Source: Candidatus Cybelea palsarum (GTDB taxonomy: Bacteria; Vulcanimicrobiota; Vulcanimicrobiia; Vulcanimicrobiales; Vulcanimicrobiaceae). From it: 58,605 nt of DNA. The notes beneath the pieces were generated by a model that was not told the origin of the DNA, ran no database searches, and saw only the letters and a program-made list of their open reading frames with translations. The position numbers and the translations under genes are program-made. Positions 45,752 through 55,159 of the stretch are shown here, one piece after another. Within the stretch, counting starts at the first letter, position 1. The number at the start of each line of letters is the position of its first letter. The stretch lies in NCBI GenBank assembly GCA_003166915.1, contig PMUK01000139.1:1-58605 (forward strand). The letters are read 5' to 3'.

Positions 45752-48721
45752 TCAAGCTTCGACTGGGACTCGACCGGTTTCCGCCAAGTCGTGGAGAACC
45801 AGCAGATTCTCTTGTTCGATGCGGTCGAGCTCGCCGGCGTCGGAACGAAGGCGCCCGACGGCTCGCTGATCCCGCAGCACCGGAACGAGGTAGGCGCCGG
45901 TAAACGACAGGTCGTTCTGCGCAACCTCTTCGGGCGTACCGGTCGCGACGACGGTTCCTCCGCGATCGCCCCCTTCGGGGCCGAGATCGATCAGGTAGTC
46001 GGCAGTCTTAATGACATCGAGATTATGCTCGATCACGAGTACGGTATTACCCAACTCGACCAAACGGTCGAGCACCTCGAGCAGCTTATGAATGTCGGCG
46101 AAGTGCAATCCGGTCGTCGGTTCGTCGAGCACGTAGAATGTGCGCCCGGTCGACCGCCGCGAGAGCTCCGTGGCGAGTTTGACGCGCTGGGCTTCACCCC
46201 CGGAGAGCGTCGTCGCGGGTTGGCCCATCTTGATGTAGCCGAGCCCGACGTCGCAGATCGTGCGCAGCTTATTATGCACGCGCGGAATGTTCGCGAAGAA
46301 CTCGTTGGCTTCGTCCACGCGCATCTCCAGCACGTCGGCGATCGTCTTCCCTTTATACTTTACCTCGAGAGTCTGCGCGTTATAGCGGCGTCCCTTGCAG
46401 ACTTCGCACGGCACGTAGACGTCGGGTAAGAAGTGCATCTCGATCTTGATGATGCCGTCGCCCTGACAGGCCTCGCAGCGTCCGCCTTTGACGTTGAACG
46501 AGAAGCGTCCGGGTGTGTAGCCGCGCATGCGTGCTTCGGGAACGAGCGAGAAGAGCTCGCGAATAATATCGAAGGTTCCGGTGTAGGTCGCGGGATTGCT
46601 GCGCGGCGTCCGCCCGATCGGCGATTGATCGATCACGACCATCTTGTCGAGCTGCGCGGCGCCCTTAACCGTTCCGTACGTACCGCCCGGCGGCTGGCGA
46701 TGCAGATGCTGATTGAGCGCCCGCACGAGCACCTCGTTTACCAGCGTGGATTTGCCGCTGCCGCTAACACCCGTCACGGCCGCGAAGACGCCGATCGGAA
46801 AGCGCACGTCGATGCCGCGTAGATTATTCGCTTTGGCGTTGCGGACCTCGAGCCACCCGCGCGCTTCTCGGCGGTGACGCGGAATCGGAATGAACTTGCG
46901 CCCCGAAAGATACGCACCCGTCTCCGAAGCGGGGTTGGCGATCACGTCGGCGAGCGTGCCTGCGGTGAGGATTTCGCCGCCTTCTGCCCCCGCGCCGGGT
47001 CCGATATCGACGACGACGTCGGCGGTCCGCATCGTATCTTCGTCGTGCTCGATCACGATCAAGGTATTGCCGAGGTCGCGCAGCGTCTGGAGCGTCGCCA
47101 GCAAACGGTCGTTGTCGCGCTGGTGCAAGCCGATCGACGGCTCGTCCAAAATGTAGAGCACGCCGACCAGAGCACTCCCGATCTGAGTCGCCAGTCGAAT
47201 GCGCTGCGACTCTCCGCCGGCCAGCGTCGTCGCCGAGCGCGAGAGCGTCAAATAGGTCAACCCGACGTTGGTCAGGAAGCCGAGGCGCGCTCGGACCTCC
47301 TTGACGATCTGATGCGCGATCTGTTCTTGTCGCGGCGTCAGCGAGAGCTCGCGAAAGAAAAGCTCGAGCTGCTCGATCGACATGCGCGTCAGCTCGTCGA
47401 TATTTCGCCCGCCGACGGTTACTGCCAACGCTTCGGGCTTGAGCCGCGCGCCTTTACAGGACGGGCAGACGGAGGCCGACATGAACTTCTCGATCTCTTC
47501 CTTCACGTAGTCGCTCGACGTCTCACTGTAGCGCCGCTGCAGGTTGTTGACGACGCCCTCGAACGAGGATCGATACTCCCAAGTCTTGCCGCCGCGCGAC
47601 GTGTACGCAAAGGTCTGCTCGCGATCGGTTCCATAGAGGATGACGTCGAGCACTTCGTCGGAGAGCTGTTCGATCGGGGTGGACGTCTTCACGCGGTACC
47701 GCCGCAGCACGCGTTCGAGCTGCTGCATGTAATACGGATTCATCGACGGATACCGGCCGCTGCCCATGTTGCGGCTCCAAGGCACGATCGCGCCTTGGGC
47801 AATCGACTTGCTGCGATCGGGTACGACTTTCCACGGATCGATCTCGATTTTCTCACCGAGACCGCTGCAGGCCGGGCACGCCCCGTAGGGCGAGTTAAAC
47901 GAAAACAGCCTCGGCGCCAGCTCTTCGAACGAGAGCCCGCAATAGACGCAGGCGAATGCTTCGCTGAACGTCAGCTCCTTAGCTTGTCCTGAGCCCGTCG
48001 AAGGATCGATGAGTACGGTGACGATGCCGCTGGAAAGGCGAAGCGTGGTTTCGACCGAGTCGGCGAGCCGCTTGCGGACGTCCGGTTTTCGGACGAGCCG
48101 GTCGACGACCACCTCGATCGTATGCTTGCGTTTTTTGTCGAGAACGATTTTTGACGAAAGCTCCTTCGTCTCGCCGTCCACGCGTACGCGCGTGAAGCCC
48201 TCTTTCGCAACCTCCTCAAAGAGCTTGGTATACTCGCCCTTGCGCCCGCGGACAAGCGGCGCCAGCAGCACCATGCGCGTGCCTTCGGGCAGCTCCATGA
48301 TCGAATCGACGATCTGCTCGCTGGATTGCGTGCTGATCTCGCGACCGCATTGGTAGCAGTGCGGCGTTCCGACGCGCGCGTAGAGCAGCCGTAGGTAGTC
48401 GTAGATCTCCGTTACCGTTCCGACGGTGGAGCGCGGGTTGCGCGAGGTGGATTTTTGATCGATCGAGATCGCCGGAGAGAGCCCCTCGATGTAATCCACA
48501 TCGGGCTTCTCCATCTGTCCGAGAAACTGCCGCGCGTACGACGAGAGCGACTCGACGTAGCGGCGCTGCCCTTCGGCATAGATCGTATCGAAGGCCAATG
48601 AGGATTTGCCCGAGCCGGAGAGGCCCGTTATTACGATCAGCCGGTTTCTGGGCAGCACGAGGTCCACGTTCTTGAGATTGTGCTCGCGCGCACCCTTGAT
48701 GACGATGGAATCCAGGGACAC
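45752..48721 (-). CDS. uvrA: Excinuclease ABC subunit A
   Basis: A 989-residue damage-recognition ATPase of nucleotide excision repair. It shows two ABC cassettes ([49 protein letters not shown]), [15 protein letters not shown], and zinc modules CVYCG...CPACSG and CEACQGDG...CEVCKGRRY. At residues about 238-248 the sequence [14 protein letters not shown] contains extra residues encoded by a repeat unit (47978-48010). The start is GTG 48721, five bases after the HAD gene stop, in a minus-strand run uvrB-DUF4239-secreted-HAD-uvrA. Confidence 0.97.
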   Translation of the reverse strand: MSLDSIVIKGAREHNLKNVDLVLPRNRLIVITGLSGSGKSSLAFDTIYAEGQRRYVESLSSYARQFLGQMEKPDVDYIEGLSPAISIDQKSTSRNPRSTVGTVTEIYDYLRLLYARVGTPHCYQCGREISTQSSEQIVDSIMELPEGTRMVLLAPLVRGRKGEYTKLFEEVAKEGFTRVRVDGETKELSSKIVLDKKRKHTIEVVVDRLVRKPDVRKRLADSVETTLRLSSGIVTVLIDPSTGSGQAKELTFSEAFACVYCGLSFEELAPRLFSFNSPYGACPACSGLGEKIEIDPWKVVPDRSKSIAQGAIVPWSRNMGSGRYPSMNPYYMQQLERVLRRYRVKTSTPIEQLSDEVLDVILYGTDREQTFAYTSRGGKTWEYRSSFEGVVNNLQRRYSETSSDYVKEEIEKFMSASVCPSCKGARLKPEALAVTVGGRNIDELTRMSIEQLELFFRELSLTPRQEQIAHQIVKEVRARLGFLTNVGLTYLTLSRSATTLAGGESQRIRLATQIGSALVGVLYILDEPSIGLHQRDNDRLLATLQTLRDLGNTLIVIEHDEDTMRTADVVVDIGPGAGAEGGEILTAGTLADVIANPASETGAYLSGRKFIPIPRHRREARGWLEVRNAKANNLRGIDVRFPIGVFAAVTGVSGSGKSTLVNEVLVRALNQHLHRQPPGGTYGTVKGAAQLDKMVVIDQSPIGRTPRSNPATYTGTFDIIRELFSLVPEARMRGYTPGRFSFNVKGGRCEACQGDGIIKIEMHFLPDVYVPCEVCKGRRYNAQTLEVKYKGKTIADVLEMRVDEANEFFANIPRVHNKLRTICDVGLGYIKMGQPATTLSGGEAQRVKLATELSRRSTGRTFYVLDEPTTGLHFADIHKLLEVLDRLVELGNTVLVIEHNLDVIKTADYLIDLGPEGGDRGGTVVATGTPEEVAQNDLSFTGAYLVPVLRDQRAVGRLRSDAGELDRIEQENLLVLHDLAETGRVPVEA
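47978..48010. repeat. Palindromic repeat unit inside uvrA
   Basis: TTGTCCT, loop GAGCCCGTCGA and AGGATCGAT, matching the loop of the ligA and intergenic units with two changes. Only TCCT/AGGA pair. It is in frame and read on the minus strand as DPSTGSGQA. Confidence 0.75.
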
Positions 48722-48726
48722 GGTAT

Positions 48727-49455
48727 CTAGGAGACACCGATCGGCGTAAGAAGTATGCGGCCGACGTCGGCAATCGAGCTGCAGGTCGCGTCAGGAGGGG
48801 CAGAGCCGAGCGGCAGCTCCTCGGCACGCACGTTGAGCCAGACCGTGAAGAGCCCCGCCTCAAGCGCTCCCTTGATGTCGCGGTCGTACCGGTCCCCGAC
48901 CATCGCGGCGCGCGCCGGCGCGCTGTCCAGTGCCCGGCACGCGTGCGCGAAGAGTAACGGGTTGGGCTTGATCATGCCAACCTCGTCGGCGAGAAAGATC
49001 GCATCGAAGAACTCACTAATGCGCAAGAGCGCGATCTTTTCGCGGTGCGTCTCGGAGAGCCCGTTGGTCACGATGCCGAGCTTCATGCCGCGTTCGCGCA
49101 AAGCTCGCAGCAGATCGATCGCGCCCGGAAAGAGCGTGTAGTACTTGGCGCGATAGGAGTTGTAACGATCGGCGCTTTGTTGCGCCACCTCTGGATCGCC
49201 GACTCCAACGCTCTCGAGGGCGGTCTGCCACATGCCCGCGCGAATACGCGAGAGCTTGACCTTCAGATCGTCGGCCGAAAGGCGGTGCCAAAAGCCCTCC
49301 GCTTCGGTAACGTAGGCGGCCTTGAGCGCAAGCGCATCGATCCCGTGCTCGGCGGCAACTTCCCGCGCGACCTCTTCGGCCGCGCTTTGATAGGCGTACG
49401 TATCATCGTGAAGCGTGTCGTCGAGGTCGAAGAGCACGAGATCGATGCGGCGCAA
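48727..49455 (-). CDS. HAD-superfamily hydrolase
   Basis: About 242 residues. Motif [18 protein letters not shown] holds the nucleophile Asp, motif II is LGIVTNGLS, and motif III/IV is [13 protein letters not shown] ... [19 protein letters not shown]. The helical cap suits YjjG/PyrP-like phosphatases acting on nucleotides or sugar phosphates. The start is placed at TTG 49455 to give a normal HAD beginning and avoid overlapping the upstream gene. The open frame to 49554 lies within that gene. It sits five bases before uvrA. Confidence 0.85.
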   Translation of the reverse strand: MRRIDLVLFDLDDTLHDDTYAYQSAAEEVAREVAAEHGIDALALKAAYVTEAEGFWHRLSADDLKVKLSRIRAGMWQTALESVGVGDPEVAQQSADRYNSYRAKYYTLFPGAIDLLRALRERGMKLGIVTNGLSETHREKIALLRISEFFDAIFLADEVGMIKPNPLLFAHACRALDSAPARAAMVGDRYDRDIKGALEAGLFTVWLNVRAEELPLGSAPPDATCSSIADVGRILLTPIGVS

Positions 49456-49468
49456 CGAGGCAGACTCG

Positions 49469-49948
49469 CTATTGGGCCGGCGTGAGCCGCAAAGCGGCGA
49501 TCTTTCCTTGCCCATCGACGCCGACGAGAAAGTCAACCTTCGTGCCGTTCGCAAACGTTACCAGGTAGACTGCATAGCGAACGTCACCTTGCGTCCCGGC
49601 ACGCTGCTGCTCGAAAGATACGGGCGCGCCGAGATTTCCAATGGCGCCCTTGACAATCGCCACCTTATCATCGGTCAGAAGAGTGTTCATGTCCGTCGTG
49701 AGCGTCGTGCGATCGATCTTGCCGCTCTGCACCTGGGCGAACTCGTTCTTGGCGCGGGCCAGCATCGCCGGATCCGGCGACGGCGTCGCCGTCGGTGCAG
49801 CCGTCGCGGCCGGCATGGGAGCCATCGGGGGCGCGGCCGGCACCGGTGGCGGTTGTTGCGGCTGCGTCACGGTTGTGTTGCCCCCCGGGGGTACCGCGGC
49901 GATCGTGCTCGCGTAGAGACCGATCGCCAGAAGAATGTTGCGAATCAT
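49469..49948 (-). CDS. Secreted Pro/Ala-rich protein, possible DUF3887-like domain
   Basis: About 159 residues: signal peptide (MIRNILLAIGLYASTIAAV), a Pro/Ala linker (PQQPPPVPAAPPMAPMPAA), then a domain with LARAKNEFAQVQSGKIDRTTLT and YAVYLVTFANGTKVDFLVGVDGQGKIAALRLTP. That pattern recalls small alpha+beta domains attached to secreted hydrolases (DUF3887-like). The assignment is tentative. ATG 49948 is supported by AAAGGAG five bases upstream. It lies 23 bp after the DUF4239 gene and 13 bp before the HAD start. Confidence 0.72.
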   Translation of the reverse strand: MIRNILLAIGLYASTIAAVPPGGNTTVTQPQQPPPVPAAPPMAPMPAATAAPTATPSPDPAMLARAKNEFAQVQSGKIDRTTLTTDMNTLLTDDKVAIVKGAIGNLGAPVSFEQQRAGTQGDVRYAVYLVTFANGTKVDFLVGVDGQGKIAALRLTPAQ

Positions 49949-49971
49949 GTGAACTCCTTTCTTTGAAATCG

Positions 49972-50769
49972 TTATCGAATGTCGTGCAGGCGCTGCGTGA
50001 AATAGCTCCAACCGTCCGACGAAATCGTCACCGAACCGGAGAACGGTGTGGCAAACTCGTAGACGACGCAGAAGAGTATCGCGATCAGGCCGACCAGAAT
50101 CGCGGTCATCAGCAGCTGTGCCGGCCGGTTCTCGACGCCGAAGATGTAGCAGAAGGCGACCATCGAGAGCGCTCCCATAATGAGCGCGAACCAGAGCACG
50201 GCCGGTACTGCCGGCGCCGCATAGATCAACCGCTCGCGCCGGGCGTCGAAAAGCCGTTGCTGATCCCGCAACGCCGCCTGTTGCGCGTTGCCCTCCCGGG
50301 TATCGACCGGCGCAAACCTGTCGATGCTATACGAAATCGCGTCGAGCATGTTTGCTCCCGTATCGGGCACGTCTCGATTGGCAGCCATTGCCGGCCATTC
50401 AACGCCGATGACGGTCCTAGCGTAGCCGGCAAGCTTGCCGCGAATGGCGTCTCGAAGCTGGTTGGGAAAACCGTCGACCACATGATACAGGTCCGCCGCC
50501 GCATCGACTTCGGTTTCGACGTTGGAGACGGTGGCATCGTACTTCTGCCACACCACCACCACGGAGAAGCCCAGGAGCACCGCGTAGAGGACGCCGACCG
50601 CTGAAAAGAGATAGCCGGCGACGTCGTTGTGCCGTCGCAGCACGTCGGTTTTGAAGCGTCGCTGCAGCACCGCGTGCAACGCGACGAAACCGGCTACGAC
50701 CGCGATAATCACGACGAGTTCGCCCAGCGCCTCGGGCACGTTGAGCAGCGTGCGAGTAAGAACGGTCAC
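49972..50769 (-). CDS. DUF4239 (bestrophin-like) membrane protein
   Basis: A 265-residue protein with about four membrane helices: two at the N-terminus (LVVIIAVVAGFVALHAVL; LFSAVGVLYAVLLGFSVVVVW) and two at the C-terminus (AVPAVLWFALIMGALSMVAFCYIFG; LLMTAILVGLIAILFCVVYEF), enclosing a helical soluble part (VETEVDAAADLYHVVDGFP). This is the DUF4239 layout, with the G-V-L-Y-A-V-L-L-G-F block. The function is unknown, possibly channel-like. It lies nine bases after uvrB on the same strand. Confidence 0.9.
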   Translation of the reverse strand: MTVLTRTLLNVPEALGELVVIIAVVAGFVALHAVLQRRFKTDVLRRHNDVAGYLFSAVGVLYAVLLGFSVVVVWQKYDATVSNVETEVDAAADLYHVVDGFPNQLRDAIRGKLAGYARTVIGVEWPAMAANRDVPDTGANMLDAISYSIDRFAPVDTREGNAQQAALRDQQRLFDARRERLIYAAPAVPAVLWFALIMGALSMVAFCYIFGVENRPAQLLMTAILVGLIAILFCVVYEFATPFSGSVTISSDGWSYFTQRLHDIR

Positions 50770-50778
50770 GACGCCAAG

Positions 50779-52824
50779 TTAGTTACCGACCAGCTCGGCC
50801 AAGGCCTTGTCGAAAATCTTCGGCGCCCTCCCGCCAAAGAGAACGCTTTCGTTGCCGCCGATCTGGTTACGCAGCTCGATTAGCTCGTCGCGCAGCGCGG
50901 CGGCCTTTTCGAACTCCAGACTTGCGGCCGCTTCGCGCATCTTGCGCTCCAAATCGCGAGACATCTTGAGCGCGACGTCACGTGGAAGCTTGTCAAATTT
51001 GAACTTCGCAGCGCGCTCTTCACCGCCGCCGATCATGCTCAGGATGTCGTGAATTTCCTTGCGGATCGATCTTGGCTCGATGCCGTGCTCGAGATTGTAC
51101 TGCACCTGCCGTTCGCGGCGGCGCCGCGTCTCGCCGATGGCGCGGGCCATCGATTCGGTCACGACGTCGGCGTACATGATGACCTTGCCTTCTACGTTGC
51201 GTGAGGCGCGTCCGATCGTTTGAATCAAGGAGGTTCCGCTGCGCAGATATCCCTCTTTGTCGGCATCGAGGATACCCACCAGCGAGACTTCGGGAAGGTC
51301 GAGCCCCTCGCGCAGAAGATTGATGCCGACCAACACATCGAAGACGCCGGCGCGTAGGTCGCGCAGAATCGCAACGCGCTCGAGCGTGTCGACTTCGCTG
51401 TGCAGATAACGAACGCGCAGGCCGTTCTCGATCAGATAATCGGTGAGATCTTCGGCCATCTTCTTGGTGAGCGTCGTGACCAGCACGCGTTCCTTGCGCT
51501 CCGCGCGCAAACGGATCTCTTCCATCAGATCGTCGACTTGATTGCGCGTGGGGCGAACCTCGACTTCGGGATCGACGAGTCCGGTCGGCCGAATGATCAT
51601 CTCGACGACCTGGCTGCTGCGGCCCGTTTCGTACGTTCCCGGTGTCGCCGAAACGTAGACCGCCTGCACGGTATGATCGTCGAACTCCTCGTAGGTCAGC
51701 GGCCGGTTATCCAACGCGCTGGGCAGCCGAAAGCCGTGCTCGACCAAGACCTCCTTGCGCGAACGGTCGCCCGCGAACATTCCGTGGACTTGCGGAAGCG
51801 TCACGTGCGATTCGTCAACGAAGAGCAGCCAGTCTTTGGGGAAAAAATCGATCAGGCACCACGGCGTCGAGCCCGGCTCTCGGCCCGTCAGATGGCGCGA
51901 GTAGTTCTCGATGCCGTTGCAATAGCCGACCTCGCGCAGCATGTCGAGGTCGTAACGCGTGCGCATTTCCAAGCGCTGCGCTTCCAACAGCTTTCCGTGT
52001 CCCTTGAAATACGCGAGCCGCTCCTCCAGCTCGGCCTCGATCGAGACGATCGCGTGCTGGAGCTTCTCCTCGGGCGTGATGAAGTGCTTCGCGGGAAAGA
52101 TCGTCACCTCGCGCTTGCTCTCGACGTATTCGCCGGTAAGCAGATTGACGACGTTGATCGCTTCGATCGTGTCGCCGAAAAAATTGATGCGATGGACGAG
52201 TTCTTCCTCCACGCCGACGAACTCCAGCGTATCGCCGCGCACGCGGAACGTTCCGCGCACCAAGTTGAGGTCGTTACGCCGGTACTGCATGTCTACCAGT
52301 TTGCGCAGGAAAACGTCGCGGTCGAACTCCTCGCCCACGCGAACGCGCGCCGACATCTCCATGTAATCGGAGGGCGAGCCGAGGCCGAAGATGCAGGAAA
52401 CCGACGCGACGATCAGCGTGTCGCGGCGCGTCAACAGCGACTGCGTCGCCGAATGGCGCAGGCGCTCGATCTCTTCGTTGATCGAACTGTCCTTTTCGAT
52501 ATAGGTGTCGGTCGACGGGACGTACGCCTCGGGCTGGTAGTAGTCGAAGTATGAGACGAAGTACTCGACCGCATTCTTCGGGAAAAACTCGCGGAACTCG
52601 GCGCAGAGTTGGGCGGCGAGCGTCTTGTTGTGACAGAGCACGAGCGTCGGCCTTTGCACGAGCTCGATCGTGCGCGCCATCGCCATCGTCTTGCCGCTCC
52701 CAGTGACCCCGAGCAGCGTCTGCGCGCGGTCGCCGCGCGAGACTCCGCGCGCCAAGGAGTCGGTCGCCTTCGGCTGGTCGCCAGCCAGCGCAAAGGGCGA
52801 GACGAGCGCAAACTCTTGAGCCAC
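50779..52824 (-). CDS. uvrB: Excinuclease ABC subunit B
   Basis: A 681-residue helicase-like core of nucleotide excision repair. Motifs: [16 protein letters not shown] (Walker A), the beta-hairpin [121 protein letters not shown] and a C-terminal UVR domain. The start is GTG 52824 after GGAGGAG. It is divergent from prs, with 55 bp between starts, and shares its strand with uvrA about 2 kb away. Confidence 0.97.
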   Translation of the reverse strand: MAQEFALVSPFALAGDQPKATDSLARGVSRGDRAQTLLGVTGSGKTMAMARTIELVQRPTLVLCHNKTLAAQLCAEFREFFPKNAVEYFVSYFDYYQPEAYVPSTDTYIEKDSSINEEIERLRHSATQSLLTRRDTLIVASVSCIFGLGSPSDYMEMSARVRVGEEFDRDVFLRKLVDMQYRRNDLNLVRGTFRVRGDTLEFVGVEEELVHRINFFGDTIEAINVVNLLTGEYVESKREVTIFPAKHFITPEEKLQHAIVSIEAELEERLAYFKGHGKLLEAQRLEMRTRYDLDMLREVGYCNGIENYSRHLTGREPGSTPWCLIDFFPKDWLLFVDESHVTLPQVHGMFAGDRSRKEVLVEHGFRLPSALDNRPLTYEEFDDHTVQAVYVSATPGTYETGRSSQVVEMIIRPTGLVDPEVEVRPTRNQVDDLMEEIRLRAERKERVLVTTLTKKMAEDLTDYLIENGLRVRYLHSEVDTLERVAILRDLRAGVFDVLVGINLLREGLDLPEVSLVGILDADKEGYLRSGTSLIQTIGRASRNVEGKVIMYADVVTESMARAIGETRRRRERQVQYNLEHGIEPRSIRKEIHDILSMIGGGEERAAKFKFDKLPRDVALKMSRDLERKMREAAASLEFEKAAALRDELIELRNQIGGNESVLFGGRAPKIFDKALAELVGN

Positions 52825-52879
52825 GCTCCTCCAAACAGCCTTCGAGGGCCGAACGATTCAGCCAGCGAACGTCCCCCTC

Positions 52880-53902
52880 GTGCAAAGCCCCCTTCTGTTC
52901 TGCGGAAACTCCAATCCGCAGCTGACCGAAGAGATCGCCAAGCGCCTGCGACTGCATGTCGGCAAGGCGCTGGTTTCCGAGTTTAGAAACGAGGAGACGC
53001 GGGTGGAGATCGGCGAGAACGTTCGCGGCTCCGAGGTCTTCGTCGTCCAGTCCATCTGCAAAACTCCCAACGGCAAGGGCGTCAACGATGCGGTGATGGA
53101 GCTGCTGCTAATGATCGACGCGCTGCGGCGCGCCTCGGCTGCCCGGATCACCGCCGTGATTCCCTACTACGGCTATGCCAAGCAAGACAAGAAGACCAAG
53201 GGGCGCGAGCCGATCTCGGCCAAGGTGATCGCCAATTTGCTAAAGGTGACGGGCGCCCGGCGCATCGTCACGATGGATTTGCACGCCGCGCAGATTCAAG
53301 GCTTCTTCGAAGCTCCGGTCGATAATTTGATGGCGATGCCGGTGCTCTGCAACTACCTAAAGAAGGAAGGCCTCTGCGACGACAAAATCGTCGTCGTCTC
53401 GCCCGACGCAGGCGGCGTGCACCGCGCCGAGCTCTTCGCCAAACGCTTGAACAGTACGCTCGCCATCGTCTTTAAACGGCGACCCGAGCCCGACATTTCT
53501 GAGGTTACCGACATCGTCGGTGACGTTGCCGGAAAAGTCGCCGTCGTCGTGGACGACATGATTTCGACCGGCGGCACGCTGGCCAAAGCGGCCGGGGCGA
53601 TCAAGGCACGGGGAGCGACCAAGGTTTACACCGTCGCGACGCACGGGATCTTTGCCGGCGACGCCGTCGAGGTACTCGAGCAGTCGGAGATCGAAAAGGT
53701 GCTCATTACAAACACCATTCCGTTTGAAGATCGCGACAACCATCCAAAATTCGTACAGCTTTCGATCGCGCAGGTCTTTGCCGACGCGATCAATCGTATC
53801 GTTACCAATCGCTCGGTCTCGGAGCTCTTTGCAGGCGACGAAACCGTCGACGGCGTCCTGACGCCGCCGGCACCGGTCCCCGAAGCCGTTGCCGCCCTCT
53901 AG
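52880..53902 (+). CDS. prs: Ribose-phosphate pyrophosphokinase
   Basis: A 340-residue enzyme making PRPP from ribose-5-phosphate and ATP, needed for nucleotides, tryptophan and histidine. It shows RGSEVFVVQSICKTPNGKGVNDAVMELLLMIDALRRASA, VIPYYGYAKQDKKTKGREPISAKV, TMDLHAAQIQGFF, VVSPDAGGVHRAE and the PRPP loop VVVDDMISTGGTLAKAA. The start is GTG 52880. A Pro-rich tail of about 20 residues follows the normal end. It lies 12 bp before rplY. Confidence 0.96.
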   Translation: MQSPLLFCGNSNPQLTEEIAKRLRLHVGKALVSEFRNEETRVEIGENVRGSEVFVVQSICKTPNGKGVNDAVMELLLMIDALRRASAARITAVIPYYGYAKQDKKTKGREPISAKVIANLLKVTGARRIVTMDLHAAQIQGFFEAPVDNLMAMPVLCNYLKKEGLCDDKIVVVSPDAGGVHRAELFAKRLNSTLAIVFKRRPEPDISEVTDIVGDVAGKVAVVVDDMISTGGTLAKAAGAIKARGATKVYTVATHGIFAGDAVEVLEQSEIEKVLITNTIPFEDRDNHPKFVQLSIAQVFADAINRIVTNRSVSELFAGDETVDGVLTPPAPVPEAVAAL

Positions 53903-53914
53903 AAAAGGAATATC

Positions 53915-54562
53915 GTGGCTAGCAAAGAGTTGAAACTCTCAATCGAACACCGCACCAAACTCGGAACGACCGGTTCTCAAGCCTTGCGCGCCGCAGGGAA
54001 GATTCCGGCGGTCGTCTTTGGGCACGGGACCGTTCCCGATCATATCGCCGTGAATGCGCACGACTTCAAGGAACTGCTGCACCGTGCCGGGCGCAACGCC
54101 GTCGTCACGCTGACCGACGACGGGAAGAAACCGCAGACGGCCTTGGTCCGCGAGGTGCAGACTCACCCGGTTACGCGACGCATCGTCCATGCCGATCTCC
54201 AGCGCATCTCCGCCGACGAAACGATCACCGCCCGACTCGGAATCGTGACGGTCGGCGTCGCCGTGGGTGTCAAGGACATGGGCGCCGTGATGGACATCGT
54301 CGCCCACGAGATCGAAGTCGAGGGGCCCGCGAATCAGATTCCCGAGCATCTGGAAGTGGACGTAACGGCGCTGGCCATTCACGACCACGTGACCGCCGGA
54401 GACATCGCGCTGCCGGCAGGCTTTAAGCTGCTCTCGCCGCCCGAAACGCTTGTCGTGACGATCGAACCGCCGCGGACACACGAGGAAGAGGCCGCTTCGG
54501 CCGAAGGGACCGCCGAGCCACAACTCGTCGGCGGCGAACCCGCCACGCCCGAGGCGGGCTAG
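53915..54562 (+). CDS. rplY: 50S ribosomal protein L25, CTC type
   Basis: A 215-residue long-form L25 that binds 5S rRNA. The N-terminal domain contains LSIEHRTKLGTTGSQALRAAGKIPAVVFGHG and VTRRIVHADLQRISADETI. The C-terminal CTC domain has VEGPANQIPEHLEVDVTALAIHDHVTAGDIALPAGFKLLSPPETLVVTIEPP. It ends in an acidic Glu/Ala/Pro tail (GGEPATPEAG) at TAG 54560-54562. The frame continues without change into the pth homologue. The start is GTG 53915 with AAAAGGAA upstream. Confidence 0.95.
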   Translation: MASKELKLSIEHRTKLGTTGSQALRAAGKIPAVVFGHGTVPDHIAVNAHDFKELLHRAGRNAVVTLTDDGKKPQTALVREVQTHPVTRRIVHADLQRISADETITARLGIVTVGVAVGVKDMGAVMDIVAHEIEVEGPANQIPEHLEVDVTALAIHDHVTAGDIALPAGFKLLSPPETLVVTIEPPRTHEEEAASAEGTAEPQLVGGEPATPEAG

Positions 54563-54580
54563 CCGGCGGAGGCAGGGGCC

Positions 54581-55159
54581 CCGAGACTCGTCGTCGGGCT
54601 CGGCAATCCGGGCCCGCAATATGCGGCGACTCGTCACAATGTCGGCTTCATGGTGGTCGACGAGGTGGCACGCCGCTTCGGCATCCTGGGCTGGAAGAAG
54701 AAAGACGCGGCACAGCAAGCCTTCGATTCCGCGCGCCGCATCGGCTTCGTCAAGCCGGCTTCGTTCATGAATCTCAGTGGCACGCCCGTGCGTTTGATTT
54801 CGGCATGGTATCGAACGCCCCCAGCCGGCGTGCTGGTCGTAAGCGACGACATGGACCTGCCGTTTGGGAAGTTACGAATGCGCCCGAGCGGCGGTCACGG
54901 CGGTCACAACGGACTGCGCTCGGTCATCGCGACGATCGGCGAGGAGTTTCCGCGCCTTCGCGTCGGCCTCGGGCGTCCCGAGTTCGACAGCGTTGACCAC
55001 GTGCTCAGTCAGTTCAACGACGACGAGCGCCGCGCGCTTCCGGCGATCATTTCGGCGTCCGCCGAGGGCGTAACGCTCTGGATCGACGAGGGACTCGAAG
55101 CGGCGATGCGCTTCGTCAATACTTGGGCTCCTAGGGACACCCCGACGGGACGTGATTGA
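54581..55159 (+). CDS. pth: Peptidyl-tRNA hydrolase, no canonical start codon
   Basis: An enzyme that frees tRNA from peptidyl-tRNA dropped by ribosomes. The reading RLVVGLGNPGPQYAATRHNVGFMVVDEVA carries the substrate Asn and catalytic His, and PASFMNLSG, VVSDDMDLPFGKLRMRPSGGHGGHNGLRS and RLRVGLGRPEF follow. Upstream in this frame there is no ATG, GTG, TTG or near-cognate codon before the TAG that ends rplY (54560-54562). The first ATG, 54650, would remove the catalytic His. GGCGGAGG at 54565-54572 is a good ribosome site. A lost start codon, read-through from rplY or a sequence error are the options. The coordinate given marks the first conserved region. Confidence 0.85.
   Translation, partial: PRLVVGLGNPGPQYAATRHNVGFMVVDEVARRFGILGWKKKDAAQQAFDSARRIGFVKPASFMNLSGTPVRLISAWYRTPPAGVLVVSDDMDLPFGKLRMRPSGGHGGHNGLRSVIATIGEEFPRLRVGLGRPEFDSVDHVLSQFNDDERRALPAIISASAEGVTLWIDEGLEAAMRFVNTWAPRDTPTGRD

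Noticed and set aside
46874-47992. 372-codon plus-strand frame opposite uvrA
   Set aside because: It is the shadow of UvrA coding sequence, without start context or motifs.
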